A stretch of 64,000 bases of DNA from Leptasterias polaris (GCA_037783415.1 JAZGTN010000073.1:3782001-3846000), one strand, 5' to 3'; numbered from the stretch's first letter, positions 12,301 to 22,553 are shown. Program-made: numbers and translations. The notes: generated by a model not told the origin, from the letters alone.

Positions 12301-15300
12301 ACGGTAATTTGAGTGTAGGTGGACACGTTCACAGAATAAGCTAGCTTGATTCATGTACATTTGGAACAACATCTGATGCAAGTTGCATATTTTAATGAAC
12401 AATTTAGCAACATCGGGAAAGACTGTCGGTGTCTGCAGCTTTGCGTAATCGGACACTTTTTTGGGAACCATTGTGTTACGACGTTACGTGGCTTTAACGA
12501 GTGAAGTAAACAAAATGGCGCATTATTTATATATTTATTTATTTATTGTTTATCCTGGGAAGACCGTTCAGTGAAACACTGTTTTTCAAGGTGTCCAGCA
12601 TTCACAAGCATTCATTAATAAAACAAAGAGTAAATTGAATGAGACAATACAAAAGATAAAACAGACAATACAATGGAAATAGACGGTGTGGCAAGGTTGA
12701 TAAAAATCAATACATTACGGTAAAACAAAATACCAGAGACGATAAACAAAATACAATCAGGGTCAGACAGACTAGATGAGCAGAGAAAATATTCGAAGAT
12801 GCGCCTATAGTATAGACACACAGTACAAAAAATTAAAAAAATAAATAAAATACAAGCCCTACATTGCTAAACATTAAAATGTCAAATTCGTGAAGGCCTA
12901 CTGTCGTTTAAAACTGTTTTGCTAGAATCGAGTAAGGTTTGCGGTAGCACCATATTGTGTAAATCTCTTTTGAGTAGTGTTGGTTATGAAAAGAACCGGT
13001 TGTTGATAAACTCATACTGATCGTCTTCAGGAGAAAGCTAAAGCAGCATCCAGCAACAGAGTCCAGCTTTCTCCTTAAGACAATCAGAGCATACTGATCG
13101 AAACGAGTATCAACAACCGTCTCAAAAGAGATTTACACATGGTGCTACCGCAAACCTTACCTGATTATACCCCCACCATGCAAAGTTTCAAATCCTGTCT
13201 TGCTAGAGTAGGAGGCATAGGGGCGTTTGAGTGTCGCAGGGAGGGAGCATTCGGACGGAACTATAGCCAAGTTTATTGAAAGCTCTAAGGGTGAACGGCC
13301 GTCCTCAGAATACCAGACATTGAAAAGACTTCACTTTTGAATCGCACTTCCACAATGACCTCATGAAAATCGCACCTGCCCTTTTCTAAAATAGAGCAGT
13401 TTGTCTGAATTTCGAGCTATCTTTAGCGCATTTTTTGTTGATAGCAAACAGCAGTAGGCCTACTCTAATGGGTGTAACAGAATACAACCCAATTTGTTAC
13501 GGTTACTGGCGCGTCACGTCCGTATCTAGGGCACGATTATACATTTGTCTGACGATGTCTTGGCCACGCTCCGGTGGTATCTTAAAACACAACCGGATAG
13601 ATTTCATGTACAAAATCCGCTAGAAGCGTCCCACGGGACTGTCAACATGCGCCTTTATGGCGTTAACAAAACAGCAAAAGTTTTATTATATTCTCTCCGT
13701 GCTTGAGATTGTATGCCCCTTTCCTCTTTGACAACGAGCTTGGTTTTTTAAAATGATCGATCGGTATGACGAAACGGTAATAAGTACAAATTTGAAATTG
13801 TGTATCGGAAGCACGTGTAGCTAGTTTTATCGGACGAGATTTGTGTTGATGCTTGAAGTGATGGTTAACAAAGATTTTAATTAAATTGACAACACAATTC
13901 AGACAGACCGCCAACGTTAGGGCTAGATAGCTTAAATGTAAAGCGCCGGCACGTTAATAATTAAGGAGGTCGCAGGTTCAAGTCCGGCTCTATTATACAA
14001 TCAATATTTCTTTGTTCAAAAAGAAAAATAAGATCAAATTAGAAACGTTATTTTCCGTATCATAAAAATACTGAAATTTTGTTTCATTGACGCATTTAGA
14101 ATTGCAAAATACATTACGCAGACTGACCAAGCCTATAACCCCCCCCCCCCAAAAAAAACAAAAAAAAAACACACACAAAAAAACAAAAAAATACCAAAAA
14201 CCCAAAACAAGCAAAAACAAACAGTTGAAGTTAAAAAGCGCAAAGAGTCAACTTCCCCGGTGTTTTAATACTAGAACTGATAGTGGTATCGAGATATCAC
14301 AACGATAGCCTAGAAAGATACCACGCTCGACACATCTGCGTTTTGAACGATTTGTTCACAATACTCTCAAAATGTCGACCAATGTGTCTAGACGGATGGG
14401 GCTTGTTTGTGTAAATGTCGGGGTGCATTTCTTTCTCAACACGGTATACCAGTCGTCTAGGTCGGAACATCAAATTCGGGCATGCGACTTCCCAGCAGCA
14501 GGATCAGCTGATTCCCTCATTTATTCTTTTCTTTTCAGTTTCTTTTAAAACTGGACAAGAATTTAGGTTTCGTGTGATTGACACCTTCTGTTTAAAGTGC
14601 ACCAACAAAATTGCATGTCTGCAATTTTATCAATAAATTATAAAGAAACAAATCTTGTCGCGGCTCCTAGTTTTTTTTTTTTTTTTTTTTTCCAAACACA
14701 AGATGTGGCTGTCTATCAGTTTAAAGTATAGTTTGCTCCAAGTCACACTCTAAGAACTTCCGGTCAAGATTGACCCGGAGTCAAGGTTCTAGGGGGCCTG
14801 ACCCTCTTCTGACCCGGAAACTGGTTGAAATAATGGGTGTTTTAACTCTGATTCTGCGTACGGTGATTTTGACCCTTTCTGGGTAATTTTGACACATATT
14901 CCGGGTCATAATGACCCAGAAATGGGCCAGGATCAGTGAACCCTGATCCAGGTCACTTCTGACCTGAAGGTTTTTAGAGTGCAATTTGGACATTGGTAAT
15001 AACGTTTTGGTTTATTGTATCTTCATTAGATGCAACTAAAACTTTGTACGTGGGGCCGAATTGATTTTTTCAACACATTAAAGATTACAACTATAATAGG
15101 CCTACATATACACGTCAAAGAACGTCGATAACTATATCTTCTATAAATAATCCTTTATCTGTCCTCCTTTTGGGGGGCAGCTGTAAAAACGGGAAAGGCG
15201 CGAGCGACCTTTTCACCAAATAAAATAATGATATTCGTCACGTGTGATTTGGCTTGGTGACTAAAGTGGCAATCTATTACATCAGTCTATGGCAAAACAA

Positions 15301-18300
15301 TAATAGTTTTCGTTGGAGGTCTGGTTGACGTCAAGACAGTGTTCCGCTTCATGCAATCACACAAGGCAAAAAATCGCCTTCCCAAAAATAAAAAACATCA
15401 GGAACGATCATTCGATTGTTGGTGTTGAGGTTCACTGGGGCGAAATTGAAACGAAAAGTCAGTCCTGACTTGCATTTTGATCTGATGTGATCCCTACGCG
15501 ACTGCTTATCTTAACTATTTATGAATAGTAAAGCTGCGACCCGTCAAATGGCAACTTGGCAACAAATGAACCAAATGCTCTACCTATTCTCTGCACCGTT
15601 AGAAGTAATTTGCAGAATTTGAACCACTGTTCAAAAAGACTCTTGGCCTGTCTTTTTTCGTAATTTTCTCCTCTTTTTGGGTTAGTTCCCGGCCATTCAA
15701 CAACAACTCATTTAATTTAACACCTGGCTCATTCAATTTATTTGGGAAATGATTGCTCCGTCGCATCAGCATTCCACAGTCAAAGACAATAATTCAATTC
15801 AACAGTATTTAATTTCATTATTAGGTCGCAAAGATCATTCAATATGCGAAAAAGCCAGCAGCACAAGAGGCTGGTCAACAGTTTCATCAATTGTAAATAT
15901 GAAATACATGTTAGGTGTATAAATTCAACTGAAGAATTGGTGAGCCTTGATGCCAATAAATGAAAAAGAATAACTAACACGAACTTGAATGAGAATAACG
16001 AAACCATCATGTGCAAACAGCGAAATTGAGTGCAATAGACCTTATGCATATGACGTCATTTGAGTAGGGCGCCCTCACCTAGAGGTCAAAAGGAAGATGC
16101 TCATTGGCCAGTCTTGTGCGCCGCGCGTACAAATCAGCGCGTTTCCATTGTTTCATCATCAGTTTACCTCTAAGATGGCGGCTTGGTGACGTCAATGCAT
16201 AAGGTCTATTATATAAGCTTTAAAATGGAGCTCTCTTTGATCGAATTAGAGGGCAATGTATGAATGTGAAATGAAATGAAATTATTTTTGGCTGAAATTG
16301 TTACACACGGCAATATTACAAAGTAGGGTCATACTTTGGAAATGATCAAAATTTGTTTTTGTTATCTTTAAACCCAACGTTTAAAGATAGTAGAGGACTA
16401 TAGTAAGCATCCTACGAAATTGTTTCGTCTGAATTGTCTCCGTTGATTAGAAATAAATAAAAGTATGTCAACAAAGAATTATCTCCAAACATCGCCTGAT
16501 TTGCTGAAGAATTTTGTTAGCCGCGCCCATGTGATTATACTTTATACTCTTCTGAAATATTCTACATATTGAAGGGGAGACCTGAACTCCTCAAAATTTA
16601 CTGGCTAGGATAATTCTTGATTGTACTTTTTTTACTCTTGACCTTCCTCAGCCGTCATCCTTTGGGTCTTGGACGTGACAGCAGCCCAGCTATTCCGAGC
16701 AGCCAAACGAGCCAACGCGGTCAACACGTTCATCTGGATTGGCAGCGATTCTTGGAGTGGGAGGCAACTGTCGACGAATGGCAATGAAGATGTGATTGAG
16801 GGCGCTATAACCATACAACCAATGTCTACTCAAATCCCAGGTAAGCAAACAAAGAATACTTTAAGAAGAAAAAATATACATCTTACTTAGCAATAAAGCA
16901 CACTTTTCTTATTATGAAAAAAAAAAACATTTTTAACAATCCATGATAGAATGATGATCATGTAGCCATGGTTCAATAAAACAGAGTACGTACCATACAA
17001 GTTTTTCTTCCTCCATTGATACAACTTGCAAGAAATATTGAAGCTTCCATGATATTATGAGGAAGGCTCCGAGTAATTGCAGGGGTTTCCCTTAACTTTT
17101 TTTTCCACTCGCCGGCCGGGCGAATCAACTAAAATTTTGGATCGCCCGCAGGTTTTTTCACTAGCCCGCATGTATTGACGTGACGCACACAATTTTCAAA
17201 ACGTCAACAACAACAACAACAACAACAAAACGCACGGAAGTGAAGTTCGCAAAATTGCGTTTTGGGATGATTTTATCCCCTAATTTTTGTCCTAAATCAT
17301 ACCTTTTCCATCATCAACCATTTTCATGGATTCTTGATTTGAAGATCGGTTGTTTTGAACTTCATTTGCAATAAAATCTTCGCGAATCAACGATCGTTCG
17401 ACAACGCACATTGAGAAATAATTCAATGAACTTTGCCCTGCATCGCCCTCTATCGGCAAAAGTTGTCGATGTTTAATTAGACTTCATCCAAGGCTGTGTA
17501 TTGTACACAATCTGCATGCGTGCGGCACACTGTGCGGCAATTCTTTACTCCGTTCGTGAACGTGTACTGCGTTGAAGTCTAGCCAAGCTCTTATGAATAT
17601 GGTAATTATCAACGGCCATTAATCACCAATCACAACGTGTGGAATGTTGGTTAGCTTGGACTTTGGACCGACTGTGTTGTACATGTACTGTGTGTTGTGT
17701 ATGCGCTATGCATGTACCGGTGGGCGACCGAACGTTATGTGTGGGGCCGATGCACGTGTTGTGTGGATACTCGGCAGTATGTGCATGGTGTTTTAACGTT
17801 TGTATACCAAAATGAACGATCGCAATTCTGTTCGCGATCGCGATCGCGGCCACATTAAATCAAGCAAATATCCAGACTTATCAAACTAAAAGCTTTAATA
17901 AAAACTTTCTTTGGGATTTTACAACTGTACCCTCATTTATTGTGAACAAGAACAATTATTTAACTCGCCCGGCGGGCTAGTAAAGGAAGGGTTTTGACTC
18001 GCCCGCCGCTGTTTTCACTCGCATTTGGCGACCGGGCGACCGCTAATTTCGAACCCTGAATTGTTTTAGGAAGTCAGGAAGAACTGAGAATGTTGGCTCA
18101 GTGGTTCTTTCCCTTTTAACTCTCTGGATCCCGGTTCGAATCCCACCTCAGACCGGAGCTATATTGTGTGTGGATTGGGGTTTTCAGTCCCTACCTGATT
18201 GTGTGGGTTTTCCCTACAGGTACATCCAACCTGAGTATTTCTTCTTATTTGCTATTCATCCTGTTATTTTCTCTAACTGTGCTGTTGGATGTGTACTCCT

Positions 18301-20930
18301 GGTTTGATCGGCTGCATATTGCGCCACAGCACCTTGTAAACCATTACATGGTGCTATGTAAAGAAATAGGCCTCAAAATTCAAAAAGTAGCTCCACATAT
18401 ATATACCTTGCAGGAAAATATTGACTGTTGAAGCGCCTTGAGCGTCACTGAGTGACGGATATGAGCGCTATATAAGAAGCCATTATTATTATTACTCAAA
18501 TAAATAAGCAAAACCCTTCTCTTGAGGATAGGTGTAAATGGGTTCTTTTGTGTGCATTACACAATTCATATAAGGCTTTACGTTCCATCTATGAAGCATT
18601 CATAAATACCTTGGACAGTTTATCCATTCTGATTGGTGGAGAGCACGTCACGTGGGGGTGTTTAAACGTGTGCTATAAACACGGCTAGAAGTGTTTAAAC
18701 ACGGCTGGCTTCGCGTGTTGGGCGCGCAAGCTTGTTTACGCCAATTTACTTACGCGGAACGCAATATACAACTATTAGTATACCAGCGCATAATCTTGTC
18801 AACACGCGCGCGCGCGCGTGCACACAACCCAACGCGCTAAAAACAGAATGTTACAAAAGTTTTTGAAAATGTAAAAACTTCGAAAATTCGCTTAACAAAC
18901 AGATTGTCTTTTTACCACCGATTTTCCTTATTCTTTCACTTTTTAACAAATTGGCATTTATGAATGGGAATAAAAGAGTAGTGACTCGTTCTTAAACGGT
19001 CGTTTAAAACCTTGCAGGGTCGTGGCCGTGCGATAAAGGCCCTCGGCTCGGGCCTTTATCGCACGGCCACGACCCTGCCGGTTTTAAACGGCCGTTTAAG
19101 AACTCGTCACCACTCTTTTATTCCCTTATTAATGTTTAGGACCCAAACCCACACTCTGCTGATCAGAAACACCAGAGGGGGAGTTCAGTGCGCTTGAATG
19201 GCCATGGGCATGACACGCTATTTTCGTTCATCAAAACTCAACTACACCTCAACTCTGCCAGCTGGTTTTTATCAGAACCAGCGCTACTCACAAAAGTATG
19301 TCTAATTACTTAGTTCAATGAATCTTGAAATAATTTCAGGATACTGACAAAAACTCTTTGAACCCCTTAAGATGAATTAAGCTTCAATTTAAAAGATTCA
19401 TCCCACTTCTTTTTTGTTTCCTAGCTTTTGACGACTACTTCACCAGCCTGAATCCCCAGACAAACACCCGCAACCCCTGGTTCAAAGAGTTCTGGGAGAA
19501 ACACTTCAAGTGCAGCCTGCCCAGAAACATCAGCTCAGGGAGACACAGTGATTCTGATCTGCCTCCAAGATGTGCAGATGACCTGAAGCTTGGGATAGAC
19601 AACAACTATAAGCAAGAAGGGCAGGTAGGTTTAAATAAATTACAGCCTTCATGGATAGAGGCAAGGTGTGGGCAGGGAATTCAGCCACCACCTTAAAAAA
19701 ACGCTTCTCACCGGGCTCCGTTATTTTTAATGCAATCAAAGTTCTTGCAATGCACTAATCATAAAATACTGAGAGGTGACTGCTCTATTTTTCGACACCC
19801 CTATGTTCCGACATAGAGTCCTTTCTCTATGGTTCCGACAACCGTCCCGTGTGTTCCGATAACCGTGTGTTCCGATAATCCCTTGTGATGCCCGAGTCTA
19901 AGGAGGCAGCTAAGCAGCTCAAAGCAACATCTGGGCCCAATTTCACAGATTTCAACAATTTTCTGCTTGGCAGAAATGAGCAGGATACCAGTTACAAATT
20001 GTACATGTGACATGGTTGTTTAGCTGGTAACCTTATTCTGGTAAGCAAAAATGGCCTACGTACAAAAAGTAGCTAAGCACAAACAATTTATGCTTCCTAG
20101 AATAAGTTTACCAGCCGAAAAACCATATTTCTCATACAGTCTGTGACTGGTTTCCCGCTCATTTTTGCTCAGCAGAAAATTGTTAACTTGAGGCGATTTT
20201 CCTGCTTTAAGCAGATCCTTAAATTGGGCCACACAGGTCAAGGGTCAAGTATTGTTTGTTTGGCCAGTCTAATCAGCATCAACTATTTATCACACTTTGC
20301 TCTGCAGATCCAGTTTGTGGCAGATTCCGTCTTGGCGTTTGCACACGCTCTTAGAGACATGCATCAAGCTTACTGTGGGACAGATGGTCTCTGCGACAGG
20401 ATGCGTCCAATCAAAGGGCAGGAGCTCAGAGAATTCCTCCAGAACGTTTCTTTCGAAGGTGAGACAAGAGTGGGGCAGGGTGGGGCAGGGTGGACACCTT
20501 AACAGACAGAAGAGCTAGTTGTATAACTGCCAAGGTATAAACCATTGGATGGGAGACCATTCCGTGTATTGTTGTCCCATGTTAGTTCAACAGAAGAGCT
20601 AGTTCGTATAACTGCCAAGGTGGGCAGTAATTGGATGGGAGACCATTCCGTGTATTGTCACGGTTGGTGGTCTGGGACATGATAGGGCTCCTTAGCATCA
20701 AAGCCTGATGAGTCTTTCATTATAACTGTTGTGTTATGTAATATTCATGTCGTCATTCTGCATCACTCCTTGTCAGTTGTATTAGTATTTTTTAGAACTT
20801 TGGTCTGACCATAGTTTTTAATGTTTTATGCAGTATTGTCACTTTTTTTTAATTTTTTTTAAGGTTTAGAAGGTTTTTGTTAATTTTGTATTCATTGTAA
20901 AGTGCCTTGACATCAATGCTATGTAAGAAA

Positions 20931-20962
<32 letters not shown>

Positions 20963-22354
20963 CAAAAGCCATAGCCACTAGCCATTAACAACTGTTGGCC
21001 ACAGCCACTAACAACTAACAACTGATGGACTCATTTTGATTTAATTTTTCTAATTTTAGATCTTACAGGCAACAGCTTTCAGTTCACAGCAAACGGTGAC
21101 GGACCAATCCACTACAAAATCTTAAACTATCAGCAAGTGTCTCCGAAAGAGTTCAAGTACGAAACTGTTGGCTACTACAAGAATGGTCTGCAGTTGAACA
21201 GTGACATGCACTATCGTCTCGACAGTCGCCAATTTCCAAAGTCGTCTTGTTGGAGACCTTGCCGCAATAACGAGATGAAATTCAAACGGGACGGGGAGTG
21301 CTGTTTCAGTTGCCTCCTGTGCCAACAATACGAGTATCTTCACGACGAATTCACGTGCACCGAATGTCCGAACGGTACCCAGCCGACAGAGAACCTCACC
21401 AAGTGTACTGATATTGAAGTACAGTACCTGCAGCCGAACACATCCAGTGCAATATCGGCACTCGCGTTTGCGACCGTCGGCGAGTTTTTCACCATCTTCA
21501 CTGCGTGTATTTATATTCGCCATCGGGACACGCCTGTCGTGAAGGCGTCGGGGCGCGAGCTCAGTGGGCTACTCCTGGTGGGCGTTTTCTTATGCTACTC
21601 GATGACTTATCTCTTTTTGACCCCGCCCACTATGGTGACGTGCGGACTGCAGCAGTTTTTGATGGGGGTTGCGTTCACGTTATGTTACGCTGCACTTTTG
21701 GTTAAGACAAACAGAGTCTACAGAATTTTCACTAGTGGGCGATCGACAACCAAAAGACCAACATTCATCAGTCCCTTGTCTCAAATAGTGATAACCCTCA
21801 TTCTCGTCAGTGTTCAGGGTTTCTTGTCGCTAGCGTGGTTATTTGCCGTACCCCCCACTGCCGTTAAGCACTACCCACAGAGGGGGGAGGTCCAGATCGT
21901 CTGCAACGCCTTCTTGACGTCATCATCGCTGCTCGGTTTATCCTTTCCCCTCGTTCTGCTCATTCTATGCACAGCGTTCGCCTTCATGACGCGCAAGATC
22001 CCAGGTCATTTCAACGAGACCAAATGCATCGGGTTCACGATGTACTCTTCGTGTATAGTCTGGTTGGCTATGATTCCGATCTACATCTTAACCATGACTA
22101 ACATAGAGCTACGGATTGTGTCCTTGTACATTGCCATTAGTCTTTGTGCCACCGTGTGCCTTGCGTGTCTCTTTGTCCCACGAATCTACTTGATTTTAAT
22201 GCGTCCGGAGCGCAACGTCCGAATTACGGTCAATACAGGTCCGAGGCGACTAAAGATGGCGGGATCGGTCTATCCCAACTCGTCGGACAATCCGAGCAAC
22301 AACAATAGTCCATATCTAAATGTTGCAGATCATGGAAGGAATAACACTTTGTGA
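6007..22354 (+). CDS. Metabotropic glutamate receptor-like class C GPCR, 3' five exons (5' part missing)
   Basis: Joining 6007-6313, 16652-16840, 19425-19624, 20308-20458 and 21060-22354 gives one uninterrupted frame of 713 residues ending in TGA. All introns are GT/AG and every junction phase agrees. Visible order: second half of the Venus-flytrap ligand domain (about residues 1-330), a nine-cysteine domain (346-398), seven membrane helices (about 413-660) and a short tail of about 50 residues. Family hallmarks include GSDSW (133-137), TNTRNPWF, RDTPVVK, FTMY and PERNV. By family knowledge it is a plasma-membrane dimer that couples an amino-acid-like ligand to G proteins; the RPTFISPLSQ stretch looks most like group III. 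The first exon here begins exactly at the ISYWST element, so signal peptide and first lobe must lie upstream. Two ligand-pocket positions are unusual (see findings). Subtype is not assigned. Confidence 0.93.
6640..6765 (-). mobile_element. Diverged fragment of the CTTATGCATTGACGTCA MITE family
   Basis: The order TTTATGCGTGACGTCATC, CCGCCATCTA, then CAAAACGCGTGCGTACGGCGC matches the inverted interior of the complete element at 16034-16210. One end is missing or diverged. Confidence 0.5.
7081..7970. repeat. 21-bp minisatellite with 252-bp higher-order repeat
   Basis: About 42 tandem monomers of exactly 21 bp, built on TACGGCGATATATCGC plus a five-base variable end (AATGG, AGTGG, AATAT or AATAG). 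Variant monomers recur in a fixed order with a 252-bp (12-monomer) period: the ACAGCG variant sits at 7102, 7354 and 7606. Most monomers contain the perfect 12-bp palindrome GCGATATATCGC. Degenerate relatives extend upstream to about 6810. Because 21 is a multiple of three, long open frames appear on both strands; these are not genes. Confidence 0.97.
8130..8292 (+). mobile_element. SINE 3' half with LINE-type tail
   Basis: GCAGCACAGGCTGTATACTC through AATGGCCCAGTGACCAGGGG matches, inverted, the element at 29795-30062. It continues into AAGCGCTTTGAGACGCCC, GATAAAGCGCGATATAAATC and a (TTA)n tail, the usual 3' end of LINE-mobilised SINEs in invertebrates. Confidence 0.7.
8789..9025. mobile_element. 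MITE, CACTGCAAAAACTGG family, copy 2
   Basis: It begins CACTGCAAAAAACTGGG and ends AGTTTTTGCAGTG, 237 bp, with the same interior landmarks as the copy at 4327-4567 in the same orientation. Confidence 0.8.
9371..9530 (+). mobile_element. Truncated MITE of the AATAGACC/TGACGTCA family
   Basis: It begins AATAGACCCCATTGCATT and carries GTGCGCATAGCGCGTACACG and AAGATGGCGGTTACTGACGTC in the order seen at 16034-16210, but the right terminal inverted repeat is absent. Confidence 0.5.
10595..10935. mobile_element. Repeat with GTTTCGACTAG hairpin (Penelope-like terminal repeat?)
   Basis: It contains ACTGCCGCGGAGTGAGTTC, GGTCTCAACGTTTCGACTAG and TCATCGTCAGGAGACC. GGTCTC (10748-10753) and GAGACC (10788-10793) pair, enclosing an inner stem. 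Related sequence occurs at 12936-13163 and 26540-26760. Assignment to a Penelope-like retroelement is from recollection of similar repeats in other animals and is tentative. Confidence 0.45.
11010..11523 (-). mobile_element. MITE, CACTCTAAAAAC/GGGTCA family, with internal insertion
   Basis: The right end reads GACCCGGTAGTGTTTTAGAGTG, inverted relative to the left end of the complete element at 14746-14981. GGGTCA/TGACCC motifs recur through both halves. The centre (about 11110-11390) is unrelated and holds a short telomere-like run. Confidence 0.55.
11177..11201. repeat. Short telomere-like (CTAACC)n tract
   Basis: CTAACCCTAACCCTAACCCT followed by AACCCC, about four units of the complement of TTAGGG, embedded in the element at 11010-11523. 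Confidence 0.85.
12936..13163. repeat. Long inverted repeat with GATCAG...CTGATC hairpins
   Basis: GGTTTGCGGTAGCACCAT and GTGTAAATCTCTTTTGAG on the left are mirrored by CTCAAAAGAGATTTACACAT and GGTGCTACCGCAAACC on the right. The inner arms carry GTTGTTGATA, CATACTGATCG and GGAGAAAGCT and their complements around a 25-base spacer. It belongs to the same family as 10595-10935. Confidence 0.75.
13918..14015 (+). mobile_element. tRNA-like SINE head (GGCTAGATAGC)
   Basis: GGCTAGATAGCTTAAATG, then GCGCCGGCACGTTAATAATT, then the B-box-like GCAGGTTCAAGTCCGGCTC, followed by TTTCTTTGTTCAA. The same head and the same downstream sequence occur twice at 27227-27375, so this is a dispersed tRNA-derived repeat and not a tRNA gene. 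Confidence 0.6.
14746..14981. mobile_element. MITE, CACTCTAAGAACTTCCGGTCA family
   Basis: Inverted termini CACTCTAAGAACTTCCGGTC and TGACCTGAAGGTTTTTAGAG, ending TG, enclose a 236-bp interior full of GACCC/GGGTC motifs. A related, interrupted copy is at 11010-11523. Confidence 0.8.
16034..16210. mobile_element. MITE, AATAGACCTTATGCAT family, complete
   Basis: It begins AATAGACCTTATGCATATGA and ends TGACGTCAATGCATAAGGTC, then TATT: 24-bp inverted termini that include the CRE-like TGACGTCA. It is 177 bp. The interior has AAGATGGCGGC and GTGCGCCGCGCGTAC, shared with the fragments at 6640 and 9371. Confidence 0.88.
16652..16840 (+). CDS. mGluR-like exon, flytrap domain, lobe 2 with GSDSW
   Basis: The acceptor is ACCTTCCTCAG and the donor CAG|GTAAGC. 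The first two bases complete an Ala codon begun in the exon at 6007-6313. The conserved AAKRANA helix and GSDSW are present; D135 matches the aspartate that holds the ligand amino group in mGluRs. It lies 10.3 kb downstream of the previous exon. Confidence 0.93.
17080..18058. mobile_element. hAT-like non-autonomous element (CAGGG...CCCTG)
   Basis: The left end CAGGGGTTTCCCTTAAC and right end TTAGCGGTCGCC on the complement, closing TTCGAACCCTG, are typical of CAGGG-type hAT ends. Both flanks just inside carry CTCGCC(G/C)GGCGGGC motifs in inverted orientation. No clean 8-bp target duplication was found, only AATTG on both sides. No transposase was seen. Confidence 0.5.
18090..18496 (+). mobile_element. 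tRNA-derived SINE with LINE-type 3' tail
   Basis: The head has an A-box-like TGGCTCAGTGG and the B-box-like GGTTCGAATCCC. The body includes GATCGGCTGCATATTGCGCC, and the tail GAAGCGCCTTGAGCGTCACT through GAGCGCTATATAAGAAGCC and (ATT)n. The 3' half matches the longer element at 43870-44291 in inverted orientation. Confidence 0.8.
18966..19125. mobile_element. Hairpin (foldback) element, 160 bp
   Basis: Two arms of about 76 bp meet at a 7-base spacer, TCGGCTC (19043-19049). The inner 27-28 bp are perfect: GGGTCGTGGCCGTGCGATAA on the left is mirrored by TTATCGCACGGCCACGACCC. Outer arms (GGGAATAAAAGAGTAGTGAC and its mirror) have a few mismatches and one indel. Confidence 0.92.
19425..19624 (+). 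CDS. mGluR-like exon, FDDYF to EGQ
   Basis: The acceptor is TGTTTCCTAG and the donor CAG|GTAGGT. It starts with the second base of a codon and ends in phase 0. It contains AFDDYFTSL and TNTRNPWFKEFW, among the most conserved parts of the flytrap domain, and NIS, a potential N-glycosylation sequon. A cysteine pair (KCSL and RCAD) matches the loop disulphide of the family. Confidence 0.93.
19625..20307. other. Receptor intron, 0.7 kb, mostly a palindromic repeat
   Basis: The flanking receptor exons join in phase 0 across it. It is dominated by the head-to-head repeat at 19933-20230. The remaining sequence shows no coding signal. Confidence 0.7.
19933..20230. mobile_element. GGGCCCAATTTCA-type element, head-to-head pair
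   Basis: It starts GGGCCCAATTTCACAGA and ends CTTAAATTGGGCC. Each half has the family core (AACAATTTTCTGCT, GCAGGATACCAGTTACA, GGTAACCTTATTCTGGTAAG), the right half inverted. Other copies: 22389-22553, 59285-59467, 59467-59613, 62092-62408. Confidence 0.8.
20308..20458 (+). CDS. mGluR-like exon, VADSVLAFAHAL to NVSFE
   Basis: The acceptor is TTTGCTCTGCAG and the donor GAAG|GTGAGA. It starts in phase 0 and ends one base into a codon. It contains the helix with LRDMHQAYC and the LCDRMRPIKG loop. R265 (codon 20404-20406) sits where most glutamate-binding members have a lysine. Confidence 0.92.
20459..21059. other. Receptor intron, 0.6 kb, filled by a SINE
   Basis: The exons on both sides join in phase 1. 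Almost the whole intron is the 5S-related repeat at 20490-20965, followed by a short CACTA(G)CC(A)TTAACAACT-like simple stretch to 21045. Confidence 0.65.
20490..20965 (+). mobile_element. 5S rRNA-related SINE with duplicated head and (TTA)n tail
   Basis: TTGGATGGGAGACC, identical to the box C region of 5S rRNA genes, occurs twice (about 20545 and 20631), each within a roughly 85-bp unit starting CAGAAGAGCTAGTT. The 3' part ends AAAGTGCCTTGACATC, CTATGTAAGAAAA and (TTA)n, a LINE-type tail. The 5S origin is inferred from the 14-base match and its context. Confidence 0.55.
21060..22354 (+). CDS. mGluR-like last exon: cysteine-rich domain, 7TM, tail
   Basis: The acceptor is TTCTAATTTTAG; two bases finish an Asp codon, and the frame then stays open for 431 codons to TGA at 22352. 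Nine cysteines (residues 346-398) form the cysteine-rich linker. Seven hydrophobic segments follow without any intron, with RDTPVVK after helix 1, KTNRVYRIF after helix 3, a long FISPLSQ element before helix 4, FNETKCIGFTMY into helix 6 and FVPRIYLI at the end of helix 7. The tail is short, basic then Asn/Ser-rich, and ends NNTL. It lacks the long Homer-binding tail of group I receptors. Confidence 0.95.
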
Positions 22355-22388
22355 TAGAAAAAACAGAGTTTTGAAAGATCTGACACCA

Positions 22389-22553
22389 GGGCCCAATTTC
22401 ATAGAGCTGCTTAAGCAGGAAATATTGCTTAACAGTTTTCTGCTAAGCAAAAATGAGCAGGATACCAGTCACAGATGGTACATGTGGAATGGTATTTTGG
22501 CTGGTAACCTTATTCTTGTAAGCAGAATTGTATTGTGCTCAGCTACTTAGAGA
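22389..22553 (+). mobile_element. GGGCCCAATTTCATAGAGCTGC element in receptor 3' UTR
   Basis: It begins 34 bp after the receptor stop: GGGCCCAATTTCATAGAGCT, GCAGGATACCAGTCACAGAT, GGTAACCTTATTCTTGTAAG. The far end (GCTACTTAGAG) has lost its GGGCCC. Confidence 0.75.

Larger units (their letters stand above)
6314..16651. other. Receptor intron, 10.3 kb, repeat-rich
   Basis: No coding exon was recognised between the two flanking receptor exons, which join in phase. Contents besides the listed elements: a 12536-12650 stretch that looks like the end of a reverse-orientation LINE (ATTTATTTATTTATT), a 20-base G run at 11939-11958, a poly-T run near 14672-14691, and C-then-A runs at 14139-14170. The rest is unremarkable AT-rich DNA. 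Confidence 0.7.
16841..19424. other. Receptor intron, 2.6 kb
   Basis: It holds a CAGGG-ended element, a SINE and a hairpin element listed separately, plus a (CG)n/(CA)n alternating purine-pyrimidine tract near 18805-18825 and a (CAA)n run at 17203-17227. No exon was recognised. Confidence 0.7.

Noticed and set aside
20143..20502. 119-codon frame overlapping the receptor exon at 20308
   Set aside because: Only 20308-20458 is exon; the upstream part is an inverted repeat element and the downstream part is intron after a GTGAGA donor.
21122..21523. 133-codon minus-strand frame
   Set aside because: It is antisense to the conserved cysteine-rich domain exon of the receptor.
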